Notes: generated from the sequence alone by a model not told the origin. Shown: positions 33,801-45,353, numbered from the stretch's first letter. The stretch: DNA of 64,000 nt from Omphalotus guepiniiformis (GCA_028554645.1 JAQOOI010000021.1:1922001-1986000); one strand, 5' to 3'. Program-made: numbers and translations.

Positions 33801-35148
33801 ACTGGGCTCTCTTTGGGGCGTTTATGGATGTCCTAGACAGGCGACGAGCCAGCTCGTCGTCGTCAGTTATCGTTGTCGACCGGCGCAGACTCCGTCTAGG
33901 ACTCGCTTTCTTTCCGGGGGACGGGGCGGGGTGACGGTGTGGTGCTCTCCCAGATGGTTCAGGACTCGTCTCTCGTTGAGTAAAGTCACTGTCTCCTGAA
34001 AACAGGCGTTTTTGCCCTTTCATATCGTTCTTGATCTGTGCCATGAGAGAAGCGGCTTGTAGTCGGTATTTAGAAGCGGTTGTGGTAGATGTGCTTGGAG
34101 CAGGAATAGTAGGCTCTAAACGGTTATGCGTCAGAAGTCAAAGCTAAGGGGAAGGAAATCATCACATACCTGGCTCAGTAGTGTCACGCTCCTTGGGCGA
34201 CGTTGGATGAACACTAGCAACAGTTGAGATGGTAGAGAAGTCTCGCGCCTGCTTGATCTGCTGCATCAGCGACTGCGATTCTCCGACATAATCCTTCCTA
34301 AACGGAGGATGTATGACCAGATGTGGACCATCTCTGTCATAGTCGCTCTTCGGACTCAACTTGACGCGCTTCGCACTCCTCAAATGAGAGACGTTGGAAG
34401 TGGAGCCTGTGATCTCGGACACCCTGGACAACCCATTGTTAAAACTTGTCGGAGAGTTGGTAGTGCCAGAACCCACACCCGTATTGACAGCAATAGAGTC
34501 GACCATGGCAGATAAATGCTCGCGGGTGTATGTGTCGTATTGAAACTGAAATAAGCGGAGAGGTGGCTCGGTCGAAGGTGCACTGGTGGTAGGAGCGAAT
34601 GGTGGCCCTGGCGTGCTCTCTGCTTGGGGTCCACTAGTGTTGTTGGGATGTAGCCAGTTGTCTTGGGGGGCAGCAAAGGTGAATTGACATGCGAGACTGG
34701 GTTTACGACCGTCAAAGGACACCATGTCAGGCAAATCAGTCGCAACAATCTCGTCCGAAGGTGTGTTGTTAGGGAGTGGCGAGGTAGCTGAGATGTTAGG
34801 AGGTGGTGAGGGAGGCTCAAACATACGTTCGAGGGGCAATGGAGAGAAGAAATCCTTCATGTTCGCTTTGTTGTGTCGCCCAGGAGTTTTGGGCAACAGT
34901 GGGGCATTGGCAACATCCTGATGCACCAGAAACGTTCCAGCTGGTGAAGGACTTTGCTCTGTATCTTCTGAGTCTTGGATAGTATGTATCTGTGTAGAAA
35001 GAGGTGCCGTAAATGATATGGAGCGAGTACCATCGAGCAAGTCCCTGCTGTTCTCCTCGTCCACAACTTCAGATTCCGGCTCAATCCACTCATCTTCAAG
35101 CTCCTCTGTCTGCCATGCTGGGCGAAATCCTCTAGCTGTATTCGCCAT
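30899..35148 (-). CDS. CDC11: Leucine-rich repeat SIN/MEN scaffold, Cdc11/Nud1 type
   Basis: This is a spindle-pole-body scaffold of the septation initiation/mitotic exit network. The N-terminus reads RGFRPAWQTEELEDEWIE, a pattern I associate with Cdc11 proteins. Then come several hundred disordered residues with KRVKLSPKSDYDRDG, QKRLFSGDSDFTQRE, an acidic poly-Glu tract (about 33220-33260) and SARSKRIADMMVQLED. The C-terminal third is a leucine-rich repeat array: HWEELSCIDLSGKNIESVARL, LENLDISRNDIESL, LVKLSVQGNRIRSID, LRILKASGNRISEL-like repeats, LEGLSRLQKLTIIGSRLKG and VEMLDFR. The C-terminal cap reads KKFRRDLPNSTYVGRLAYRG, CPRIRMLDGIEVTEKER. Length is about 1,200 residues. Ser/Thr-Pro sites in the N-terminus suggest Cdk and polo regulation (inference). 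Confidence 0.87.
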
Positions 35149-36716
35149 CGTCTAGCCACCAGGAAATAGTCTGAAAATGATAAGTAACGGCGGCTCAGAG
35201 CCCCGGAAATGGAATAAACAAGGACCTACTCCACGTGATCGTGACACGCGCCGACATTGCTTATGCTTGTTGTGCAAGAACCTTGGCGAGTCCGAGTCGC
35301 GATAAACCGCAAACAAACCTTCCACAAACCTTTGACGTTCGAACCGTTCTCCTCTTCGACTTGGCGCTGAGAACATCTTGCGGGAACGGCGGCTCGCAGT
35401 TTGGATGAATCGAATGCGTTTGGTGCTCACTGTGCATCAACGGATAAAAGATGAACATTGACAATGACATCTTCAATGATAGTTACTGATGGCGCAACGC
35501 TGATATCATAGCCTAACATTTAGTGAGTGTATCTTGCACGCAAATAATTTAGTGTTTGTTCTCATTGAGGATGAGACAGCTCGCATCACTGTCTTACTTA
35601 GTACTAGGGATTTACACGGAAGGTTTGACATGTACATGATCTTTTTCCGTCTCATGAGCAGGCGCCGCCGATGATTAATGAGTCCACAGAGAATCAGGTT
35701 CTGCCGCGTAATTTGTCGTCTCTGAACTGAAACTATATGCACTTACACCGCCTTCGAATTGAGGTCTTGAGGTCTTGTCAGGAGTAGAGCAAACGCGCAC
35801 AAACGTTTGGTAACTTTTCACGACCCTGTTTAATGTTATCACCAGTTCCACCAATCATTGACGATCTTGACAATACAGGACCTCTTTGCGAGCCTTTTTC
35901 GATGTTTTCTGCAGTTTTCTGCTGCGCGATAACGTATCCTTCCAGTGTTTCTTTTCATCATTTAAGAAGCTGCCGAGCCTCTTCACAATCTGCTCTCAGT
36001 TCCCCTCACGCTTGGATCATCTGTCAACGACAACTCACACCACCGATCTGTCGGATGAAGGAGCGAAGTAGCTGCCTAGGTCAGTTGGACTCAACATGTT
36101 GTGAGAATATATCTTCCTTAGCTACATTCAGCTCCATAGGTACATGTTCTTCAGATTATGTTGTGGTCACATTATCTGCCACACGAATTTATCACTGCAT
36201 CTCGACTGGTCTGAGTCAACTGACCTTTTCAGTAGGGACCCAAGATGTTCTTTGAACTTGCAACGGGTAGACAGCAACTGCCTTCATTGACTGCTCGGAA
36301 TTCCTCTGACATTCTCTGCCACAAACGATGGGACGCCGGGGGACGCTGAACAACGGCATCTCAACTTCTCTCCTTTCTGGAAATTCATTTATCGCCGCTG
36401 ACTGTCTCGACCTGCTTCAAAAGTGGTAGTTGGACATCAGAGACCATTTCTGCGCCCGATGTTTGCTTACCGTCTTCGACGGGTACATATTATTAGGTGA
36501 TCTACAGACATGCTGATGCTTCCAGAACTGCAAAATGGTTTGGTTTAGTCTGTCTGGCTTCGCACAGTGATGATCTGCTATTCTGCAAATCCCAGTCAGA
36601 CAACAACTTCAACTTCTGGTTGGCCGCAACTATCTGATGCGCAGATGCGGTGTTCGCTAGTTGTTCGCTGGTGTTCGTGGCCTTAGGAACGGCACTGCCG
36701 AGGATGATGAGTACAC

Positions 36717-36738
36717 AGTCGATTGGTACTATTCGATC
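36717..36738 (+). repeat. Inverted repeat, left arm
   Basis: This 22-bp sequence is the exact reverse complement of 38411-38432. On the plus strand the frame through it encodes EDDEYTVDWYYSIASRSAKR; the right arm, read on the minus strand, encodes GRVDWYYSITCQ. The shared VDWYYSI peptide suggests two decayed copies of one coding element. Confidence 0.55.
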
Positions 36739-38270
36739 GCATCAAGAAGTGCCAAAAGAAGAGAAGCAAGCGTCCTGCCTACAAATCCAGCTCATGTACG
36801 TGATACAAGTTGTAAGTCGTATTCATTATTAAATGAGTAAAGAATGAGTTAATAGTATTTAGTGCTGAAAAAAATATGTAGCGTGACTCTGACCGTGTAT
36901 CTCCATCTTAGGGGCCACTCGCCTCGTTTGCAGCAGAACAACATACAAGATGTTCTCCATCCCTCAACAAACTCCCTCTATCTCAACTCTGCCTTCGCCC
37001 GTTGTGACATTTGCCCCACACTGACGACGGACTAGATCTACGCCCTTGAGCCGCGCACGAGCGTTTGAACTTGATGGAGGGATAATACAGGCTACTCTCA
37101 CCCAAGGCTTCAGGGCAGGTTGAAGGGAGGATTTCGTCTGTGAGTCATTGCGTGCCTTTCCTTTGCAAGTGGAAATGTGAGAGTGCGGGTGTGTTTGGCA
37201 GTGAAACATGAGGGAACAACATCGACGTCACTGTATGATTTGCCACTGCAAAGATGCTGCTGAATTCGTTAGTCGTAGTTCCGGGACGAAGAGCCTGAGT
37301 GGAACTTGCCTTTCCAGTGCTATTTGTCAAACGGCTGATTGTCAAACACTTGGCTGGCTAAAGAGAGGGGGTGGTCAATGGTAGTCAACAAAAGCAATGA
37401 GTTGAGGAACAGGGCAAGGAGAGTGCAGGAGGCACAACCATGAGGACACTGGGTGTGTTGCGCTTCCGGTGGATTTGCATTGGTAACTAGTTTGACCCTC
37501 TAATTCCAAAATTGAAACATACAGGGAGGCACTGGTGATTCTTGAAGCTCCCGTTCTAGAGTCTTTGACGAAACCCACAGTTATCTCATTAGTAGAAATA
37601 TGGCAGAAACCAATGCATCAAACCTTTGTGTTCTCCTCCTTAAGTAACCCGAGTATCTTTGTTGCATTCTCTTGGTTGAACTTTGTATACCCTGTGTCGA
37701 CGCACATACGACCGATCGTGACTGAGAGCTTAGTATGCCAGGTTTGGTTTTGGGATCAATGGATGAGTGTATTGCCAGGGGTGAGCGCGGCCGTGACTAC
37801 CTGCGAGTGAGTACAGGTTCAAGCATTCAGGCCTCAGGTTACAGGTGGTGTAATGCGAGTGAGAATGAGGGTGAGGGCGTTGAGAGTCGTGTTCTTTCGA
37901 TATTCGCTAACGCGGCTCATCGAGAAGGGCGAGGGTGGTATGTCAATCCAAGAATTATAGTTGACTTGTTTCATCATCTAGTTTCATGTTTTATGTGTAG
38001 GCAACAGTATACCTATTTGCCCTGAGTCACTTCCAACCAGGCGCTCACAATGCAACACCTGCTTTTGATATGCTACTCGACCTACCTTACAGCCATTCTC
38101 CTCTCGGGTCTCGAGCTCAGCACTCCTCGGACTTCGAAATTTCCCTAAACCAGAACAAATTGAACTTCTTGAAAGGTCAGAGGTGACAGCAAACCGACAT
38201 GTTGAAGCGTAGATGTTGTGTTGTGGTCGCTGTCATTGCAGAATAATGGTCAGTGTTATGGTTGGTGACC

Positions 38271-38310
38271 GGTGACCTTTAGTGACCTTTAGTGACCTTT
38301 TTCGTGACCT
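38271..38310. repeat. Short tandem repeat, GTGACCTTTA unit
   Basis: Three head-to-tail copies of a 10-bp unit (GTGACCTTT with G or A before it) are followed by a partial copy. It lies in the gene-poor region. Confidence 0.75.
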
Positions 38311-38410
38311 GGCCAGAGCGTGTGAAGTAAGATATTGAACCGCCGGATTTGGGCGAAGCAGCGAACGGACATCGGACAGCTTCGGTGGCTCTTGACAGCT
38401 CTTGACAGGT

Positions 38411-38432
38411 GATCGAATAGTACCAATCGACT
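38411..38432 (-). repeat. Inverted repeat, right arm
   Basis: Exact reverse complement of 36717-36738, about 1.7 kb away. See the left arm for the shared coding potential. Confidence 0.55.
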
Positions 38433-39334
38433 CTACCCTCGAGGATGATCCTCCCTGCTTTGACGGACAACTTGATGATAACTTTTTACTCAATCACTGA
38501 GTGCTAGGATCTTCTCGGCTGTGTAGGTATTCTTATCAGCTTTTAATGATGTCGAAAGCTCGCACGGCGTTTGTTCGTTAGGGCACAATTACCTGAATGG
38601 GTATAATTGACCTCCTCGTAGGTTATCTGGGGTATATGAGGGTATATGTTGAACCTGGCGTTTAGCGAGAATCTTGGCCCCGGTACCTAGGCTGACATTG
38701 GTGAGTTCTCTTATGTAGTATGTATGTACCTACGAACTGAACCAGTGATGATATATTGAGATAATTAATCAAAACTAAGACAGCGGGAGTTTTAGCCTCG
38801 AGGCAAAGGAATGTAGCCAGGGCCATCAACCCAGGTTCTCGTGAAAGATTTCAAAGTTGAAGCTCGTCTTTATCGCAGTTGCTAGCCTTCATGAAATGAG
38901 TAGCGGTATGCACTTGAGAGTACATAAGTCCGAGTCCAGTACATATGTATGTTTGTTTTCACTGATCCGCCGATTTAATTAAGTGATCGGGACTAAATGA
39001 GGAAGTAAGTATGACTAAGAATTCCTATGTTCCTGAGATCTTCAGATTAGATATACACGATCCCCGGAATTCCTCGGCCCAATGACCCACTTCGCCGGCG
39101 GCATTCGTGGCATTTTGAGAATCCAACCATAAAATTTACATGCAAACTTGTTTAATTAAACACAGAGTGAGTCTACGAATGCGAGAATACGAATGCAAAT
39201 GCCAAACCAATAGTCCATGACGAAGAATGTATGAAAGATTTATAGAATGACTCTAGAGTCTAGACGCGATCCCCGTAGTATTCGGCTATGAAGAGGCTGG
39301 ACGCACTAGTCCTGCACCAATCCAGGTCGCAACT

Positions 39335-40138
39335 TCACGAGACTCTAGCTGCCGACACAGGCCGAATTCTCCGTTTCTCGAGGCGGGCGATCAAGAAATT
39401 TTCGAAATCAAAAGCAGAGGGAGACTGCAAGGTATAGTTATCATCCTCATCAACCATGCTAAGACTCGGCGTTCTAGACGAAGCCCAGGAGGAGATCGAG
39501 GACGAGGGAGTAACACCGTGACTCGAGGGTGCGAGATGTGGCCGCAGAGGACGCTCAGTCGAACTGCTTCTACCCTCGTGCGGCAGTGTAAAAGGATGCT
39601 CGGGTGTAAAGCCATTAATTTTCTTGACAGCAGTCGTTTTGATTACAGGAGGAGTACGCGTCAAATGACAGTCATCTCGCTGCTCATGCCCTATCGACAT
39701 ATCTTTTCGGACATCACGCGAAGGGCCTGATGTGCTACACTTGGACTCCAGAGCTGGTGAGGTTTTATGGGGATGAATAGACGGTGGAAGATAGAGCTTT
39801 CTGGTTATCGAAGTCAACTGAGTGCGCTGGGTAGGAGCAAGGCTTGCCAGAATTTCTGCCTCTGATACCGCGATCTCCCCTTCAGCAATACACAGCGAGA
39901 ATGCCCTATTATCACAAGGACAAGGTAAGCGGGATTGTTCTTCAAGAGGGGACATTTCAAATAGAAGATCGGAACTGGGCGATGTAGCGCGTTGAACTGG
40001 AGAAAGCAGGGCGGGAGAAGGTGAAGTGGATCGGCGTCGAAAAGGAATCTCAATGGGAGTTGACGGTCTTAGTAAATGCGAGCGAGAGACCATAGCTTGA
40101 GGGGCATAGCGTGTGGCTTGCGTGGTTGAGAGATCCAT
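39335..40138 (-). CDS. Hypothetical disordered protein
   Basis: This is an uninterrupted 267-codon frame from a true ATG at 40138. The protein is Ser/Pro/Arg-rich and looks disordered, with segments such as IPFRRRSTSPSPALLSP, QRTQLTSITRKLYLPPS, GVTPSSSISSWASS and a more ordered C-terminus AFDFENFLIARLEKRRIRPV. I recognise no domain. Length, real start codon and codon composition like neighbouring genes support it as a coding gene; the absence of introns is unusual for this window. It could be a nuclear or cell-cycle phosphoprotein, but that is a guess. Confidence 0.55.
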   Translation of the reverse strand: MDLSTTQATRYAPQAMVSRSHLLRPSTPIEIPFRRRSTSPSPALLSPVQRATSPSSDLLFEMSPLEEQSRLPCPCDNRAFSLCIAEGEIAVSEAEILASLAPTQRTQLTSITRKLYLPPSIHPHKTSPALESKCSTSGPSRDVRKDMSIGHEQRDDCHLTRTPPVIKTTAVKKINGFTPEHPFTLPHEGRSSSTERPLRPHLAPSSHGVTPSSSISSWASSRTPSLSMVDEDDNYTLQSPSAFDFENFLIARLEKRRIRPVSAARVS

Positions 40139-41085
40139 GTTCTGCTACGAACGAAAAGTGGTCTTGAAATGCGAACTCCACGAGTCAAGGCCAGTAAGCA
40201 TATGCAAAGACTTACTGCGAGAGTTGGCACGATATGTTAATTAATATGCTTTAAGATAACGCTGCCAGGTGGCAGCTCGTGCAGCGTACGAAACACCGTG
40301 GCAACACCGACCTGTCTGTCCGCTCGTAAGAGCTGGCCAAAAGAAAAAGGGCGTGAAGGAGAATATCGGATACTCACTATGTGAACTGTTCTTTTGAAAG
40401 ACTGGTAAAGGACTGACAAGAAGACGTAAGTCCTGAAGAGAAAAAGAACAGGTCGGAGCCGCCACGGTCCCGACGATGTCGATGACCGCTCACTTGAGCT
40501 GCCTGCCGCCGAAATCACAACCAATTCTCGCTATACGGAAGATGGTATGATGGGCTCAAGATATAGTAGAAAGACTTTTGATAAAAATTCAAATATGCTG
40601 CAGGTGGATGTATGTAGTAGAGAATCAAGAAGTGTTACGGTTAGATTTTGGAAGAGTTTGCTCCCGTTTGGGGTAGTTTGCCGACCGCCTGATCTCCGCG
40701 GATAAAAGAGCGGATAATAATGCATTCCCGCCTTTCTCAGACAATTTCCAAAACATGCATATCTTGTGGTAGAACTAGCAGGTACTTATTACATTAGTAC
40801 TCATTACTTTTTAGTGTTTGAACAAAGGCAGGCAAGATATCAAGTTGGCAGTCGATCCACAAACGGATTGCTATAGAGAATATCAAATTCTTCTACACAT
40901 TTTGCTCGATGCGCTATCCCGATCACGGTGCTATCCTTCTCGTCGCCAGCCTGACGCACTTTGGCGAAATTTTGAAACTTTTAAATCGGAGATACATATA
41001 ACACGTTGGTGACGTCACACTGCGCATCCCTTATATACGCTCGTCGCTTGCGATTTAGGATTGTATCTTTCTATCTCCTTCCATC
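40139..41085. other. Divergent intergenic region
   Basis: This gap of about 0.95 kb lies between the hypothetical minus-strand gene and the Vip1-like gene. Short frames with no known domain are present. The Vip1-like promoter elements at its right end are listed separately. Confidence 0.5.
41010..41037 (+). promoter_or_regulatory. CRE and TATA box upstream of the Vip1-like gene
   Basis: A perfect TGACGTCA (41010-41017) is followed by TTATATA (41031-41037), about 50 bp before the ATG at 41086. Spacing is what one expects of an ATF/CREB-type bZIP site plus a core promoter. Binding is inferred. Confidence 0.5.
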
Positions 41086-42196
41086 ATGTCGTCCACAACA
41101 TACTCAGTTCACGTATGCTTTATTCGGTTTCTTTCGTTTTCGAGGGTTTATGCAGCTTTAGGTTTCCGGGATTTCGTCGGATACAACTCAGACGCATCTC
41201 CACGATTTCTTCACGTACGTTCGTTTCATTGCCACTGCCTTCGTGTTGCTCATTAATCCGCGATCAGGTTCTGCGGCAAGTAAGAGAAATCTGTATCATC
41301 TGATGTTTTGTTTGTTTGACTTGGAACACTTCAGGATTGAATCGATCGACTTTAAGGGGTCAGATGCTGCTATCAATTTCGAGAAGCCTTCAGCCGCTAA
41401 GACTGCCTTAATGGTGCGTATTTCCGCCTTTTTATGTTCAATATTCACTGAATGTATCGCTTTAGCTCAACGGAGGCACACTTGATGGAGCCATTCTTTC
41501 CGTCACGTCAGAAGTGGCTCACTCTGATGACGATGATGGCAAAGACGAGCCTTTTACTCAATCTGATAAACCGAGAGCCGGAAGTAGGTGGTCATTGGCA
41601 CCTATCCTTGAAAAAGACTGACATTCGTTGAAGTTGCTGCCGAGTACCTCGCCAAGGGCTACACCCTCTCTGATCATATTTTGCAACGCGCAATCGAGAT
41701 AGACAGTAGGTGCAACTTATCCTGTGTGTAGGTGTACAAACTGAGTATCATTGTGTAGACAAACAGGGCATTTCAAAAAAATTCCTCACGTATATTCAAA
41801 GTCTCGACTCTTCTCTTGGAGCTAGAGCTTTAGGTCCAGATCAAACGATCTCTGGGAAAGTGCACGATACTGTTCTGGCCGCGACTCAGCAAGCTAGGAC
41901 TGTTGATGAACAGAGGGGAATCACAAAGACTGCGACAGACGTACGTTTTGATAAATATCCATATCGACGTACATTTGATTGACTGGAGTTTCCAGTATTA
42001 CTCCAAGGCCTTGCAATCTCCTTTCGGGAAGAAAGTATTTGACTTCTACACCTCCACCTCAAAACAGGTTCTCGATATACATGAGGAGGCAAAGCGAATT
42101 CATGCAACGCACAAATCTTCGCAACCCGAACAAGCCAGTGCCTCTGCTGGATCAACTACCGAAACTTCTTCTGAACCTCCTACTTCGACTACCTAA
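41086..42196 (+). CDS. vip1: Vip1-like RNA-binding protein (RRM)
   Basis: This is a small RRM protein of about 260 residues, like fission yeast Vip1. The N-terminus reads MSSTTYSVHVSGIS (RNP2 strand), then LHDFFT.CGKIESIDFKG, AAINFEKPSAAKTALMLNGG and LDGAILSVTSE, completing one RRM. The RNP1 block is weak (DAAINFEKP), as in Vip1. A helical half follows: EYLAKGYTLSDHILQRAIEID, ISKKFLTYIQSLD, DYYSKALQSPFGKKVFDFYT, STSKQVLDIHEEAKRIH, ending in a Ser/Thr-rich tail. Several introns of 45-65 nt were inferred, one splitting the first RRM strand. An upstream CRE and TATA box suggest stress-linked expression (inference). Confidence 0.85.
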
Positions 42197-42334
42197 GTTT
42201 CATGGACTCGGATTCGGTGATGTAATAGTATATTGTCATATGTTATAACATAAAGTACATTCTCGTTGTATTTCTTCCAATTCTTGTCACATGTAATGGC
42301 AAAGATGATTTTCGTGATTACATATGGTGTAAAC

Positions 42335-42402
42335 CTCGGCCGAGTTGTTTCTGCTGGTCCTTCGGCCTATGTCCATTTCGGCCCACGGTAGCTTCGGCCG
42401 AA
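42335..42402. promoter_or_regulatory. Cluster of TTCGGCC-type palindromes
   Basis: Four copies of a YTCGGCC core occur in 68 bp: CTCGGCCGAG (42335-42344, perfect palindrome), TTCGGCC (42361-42367), TTCGGCC (42377-42383) and TTCGGCCGAA (42393-42402, perfect palindrome). The cluster lies 94-160 bp upstream of the methyltransferase ATG, so it may bind a dimeric regulator of that gene, possibly of the CGG-recognising Zn2Cys6 type. The binding factor is unknown. Confidence 0.45.
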
Positions 42403-42495
42403 TCTTTCTGTTTCTGTTTCTTCCTTTCCTTCACAGTTGACGGTATGTTATAAAAAGACCTACAACAATGCTCTTCGAAAATCCATTCTATCATC

Positions 42496-43573
42496 ATGAC
42501 TTCATCAGCTTTTACAGGAACAAGCGTGAATTCTGACGCGCCTGATAAGTCCGGATGGTTCGTTCTACCTTCCTGTTTTTGGCAGTTCCGTTGATACTTG
42601 TCAAGGTCTGCATCGCTGTATAATAAGAATGCCAGCTTTGTGTACTCTCCGGCATTCACTTCTCCTGTTCTAGAGCTCTTGAGTGCCAAACCCGGGGAGC
42701 GGATAATTGATTTTGGTTCTGGAAGCGGTGAAGTCACCCAGGAAATCGAGAAAGTTGTCAAACAGCAGCCAGCTGGTACCGTTGTAGCTGTGGACTTCAG
42801 CGACAGTATGGTCAATCTCCGGTCTGCTTCTTTTTTGATGGTTCATGATCTGATTCAACGTGAGCAGATCCAGAAGGCAAAGGAACGTGGACTGAAATAC
42901 GCTTTCGTAGCGGACATTCAAGAACTCGAGTTTCCGAGTGATTTCGGAGGTCCAAAAGATCAATTTGACGCCGTATTCACCAACGCTGCCCTGCATTGGT
43001 GTAAGCGTAACCCGGCCGGCGTTATACAAGGTGCAAAACGAATCTTAAAGAAAGGAGGTCGCTTTGTCGGAGAGATGGGCGGCTTCATGAATTGTATCGG
43101 TAAGTATCTCACCCTAGATGAGATATGAGTATGTATCTTTCTTATCGAGGCTCATCTGCACTGTCAAGGCGTACGAGCTGCTCTACACCGCTCCCTGAGG
43201 CAACGAGGTCATGATCCTGTTGTTCTTGATCCATGGTTTTTCCCTTCTGTAGAAGAGTATACCAGTGTACGTTATGATTTCTTGTATCCAGACTTGCAAA
43301 TGGCTAAAGAAGGAGTCATACCAGCTGCTCAAATCTCAGGGCTTCGAGCCAACACACGTTTCTTTAGTTCCACGAATCACACCTCTGGCTAGTGGACTTG
43401 AAGGATGGTTGAGTGTGTTTGTTCGCAACTCCTGGCTAAAGGATTTTGAGGAAGTGGATGCGACTGAGATCATGAAAGAAGTAGAAGATGCTTGTCGTAT
43501 TGACTGTCAGGATGGAGAAGGTAATTGGGCAATGTTATACATTCGATTGCGCTTTGTAGCTGTATTGAAATAA
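42496..43573 (+). CDS. SAM-dependent methyltransferase (trans-aconitate methyltransferase-like)
   Basis: This is a class I methyltransferase of about 290 residues. Exon 1 encodes MTSSAFTGTSVNSDAPDKSGW and splices to SASLYNKNASFVYSPAFTSPV. Motif I is IIDFGSGSGEVT (DxGxGxG), motif II acidic residue in VVAVDFSDSMV, then FDAVFTNAALHWC (motif IV with the NAALHW of Tam-like enzymes) and ILKKGGRFVGEMGG. The C-terminal lobe has VVLDPWFFPSVEEY and WLSVFVRNSW, matching small-molecule methyltransferases of the trans-aconitate type. Upstream sits the TTCGGCC palindrome cluster, and the stop is only 37 bp from the convergent dehydrogenase stop. The substrate is unknown. Confidence 0.85.
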
Positions 43574-43610
43574 TCCTACATATATTTGCTGTGTTGTTGT
43601 ATCCCAGTCG

Positions 43611-45353
43611 TTAGTTCCAAGGATCGAACAAGACCTTGCCCACTTCGCCTTTATCAAACGCTCGATACATCTCGGTAGCCTCTTGCAAACTAGCAATCTT
43701 ATCAATCAAGCTACTCTGAGTGCCGACTTTGCCAAAAACATCCTGGCGTTTGACTAGAAAAGTGTTAGTCAGGTGTGAACTCGCGATTGTTGTTTGTTAA
43801 ACACATACCTAACAATTCAAATGCCATTGGAAACATTGCGCGGGCGGGGCAGCGACCAAAATCCAAAGAGACATTCTTGTTGTATAGCGCTTGCCCGGTA
43901 AATGGGACATCCCGAGGGGCATGGACACCCACAGACGTAATTACACCGAACGAACGTACCAGTTGGTACGACAAAGCCAAGGCACTATTGTTTCCCACCA
44001 CCTAGACGAATGATAGTGTCTATCGACTTCGTTACTTAACAATGAGCGAGTTCAGACTCACTTCCAGCACCGCCGTACAGCCAATATCCGAAGTCCATTT
44101 CTTCACGGTTTCCGATGCCTCCTCTATGGACTTCACCACAAATTCACCGTTACCTTTCCCGTCCGAAGCAATTTCCGAATAAACTGCCTGCATCTTCTCT
44201 CTTCTGCTTGGGATTGGATCGATTGCCACCACTCGGAATGGCTGCCCATGGGAAGCGAGTAGGTCTAGCAGACTAACCGCGGCACATATACCAACCGGTC
44301 CCAAACCCACGATTGCAAATGTCAGCATCGTGTCTTCGGGTGTCAGCGAACTCAAAGCTTTCGCATTTGCTTGAGAAAAACTCGTCGGCCAAGGTTTTCC
44401 TGTGAACATTGGGGATACTTTTGGATGATTCAACATCTGCACTGCTGCAAATAGTCCGGTAGGAAGGATGTCGGCGAGTAACAGTAACGAGCTATCGGCA
44501 ATAGAGCTTAGAGAGGATAGAGCTTTCTCATCTTGGAGAGCGTTCGACCACGATTGAGGATCACTGAGATTGAACAGAGTACCTCCGGCTTTGGGTACCC
44601 GGACATATTGCGCCTGGCCACCCTCAAGTTTTGGACTACCAAAAAGCAAGCTTTCAACACATCGACATGTATAACCCAGACGACAGACGCTTTGAATGTA
44701 AGTATCAGTGTCTGTTCCGTGCCAGGATATCTCGAAAGCTTACTGGCATTCCCCGCAATTGACAGTAAATGGTGAAACAACCTTATCGCCGACTTTCAGA
44801 GACGAGTAGAGGTCAGGCCTTCCTTGAGCAGTCGGACCAAAACTTGAGCCCAACTTAACAACTTCCCTAAGTAGTATCGGATACATATCAGTAGTCCGGG
44901 CCGAAAACTAATGAGAGTTGTACCCAATGAACTCGTGGCCGCAAATGTGACTTGAGAAACAGATCGGATTAGTACATATATATGTATTACTCTCAGAGAC
45001 CCACATCTTATCTATCTCTTCTTGACCGCGATATATGTGCAAATCGCTACCTATTACAGGGTTTAGACATCCGTCTATAGGTCGATCGCACTGCATCACA
45101 TACCGCACAGTCCAGCTAGCTAAAGCAATTGTTGGTTAAACTTTAAGTCTGAGCTACGATACAGGCGGCACTCACCGTCACCTTGACTATGGCATCATCG
45201 GGATGGGCGATCCTGAAAAAGATATCTCGATCGTATACATTCCAGCTTCTAACATGTGGAGACAAACTCGGGAATGGGCACGCTTTCTACACGGATATCA
45301 TAGGACGGTGGATGCCATCGAGCTGCGAGTTGTGATGAAGGAGAGGAGGCCAT
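43611..45353 (-). CDS. Zinc-dependent alcohol dehydrogenase-like (MDR) protein
   Basis: This is a medium-chain dehydrogenase/reductase of about 390 residues. MASSPSSQLAARWHPPSYDI leads to an exon join giving PEIAHPDDAIVKVTLAGLCGSDLHIYRG. ICGHEFIG supplies the catalytic-zinc His/Glu. A structural-zinc lobe CGECHVCRLGYTCRC follows, then FGSPKLEGGQAQYVRVPKA, a Rossmann segment AIVGLGPVGICAAVSLLD, VVAIDPIPSRREKM and VLEVVGNNSALALSYQLV. The last exon encodes YRAFDKGEVGKVLFDPWN. Both zinc sites look intact. An insert of about 40 residues rich in Leu/Ser precedes the Rossmann glycines. Related fungal enzymes oxidise alcohols or polyols; the substrate is not evident. Confidence 0.87.

Larger units (their letters stand above)
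35149..39334. other. Gene-poor 4.2-kb region
   Basis: This is the longest stretch here without a recognisable gene. Open frames of up to about 140 codons occur (for example plus 35833-36255, minus 38233-38493), but none carries a known domain or a clear splice pattern. It holds a 22-bp inverted repeat (36717-36738 and 38411-38432), a 10-bp tandem repeat at 38271-38310, and a CACGTG at 35232-35237 about 85 bp upstream of the Cdc11-like start. Decayed mobile elements are possible but not shown. Confidence 0.5.

Noticed and set aside
35833..36255. 140-codon plus-strand frame in the gene-poor region
   Set aside because: Cys/Ser-rich composition without domain or signal peptide; compatible with a random frame.
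37735..38025. 96-codon plus-strand frame
   Set aside because: No recognised domain and no supporting splice context.
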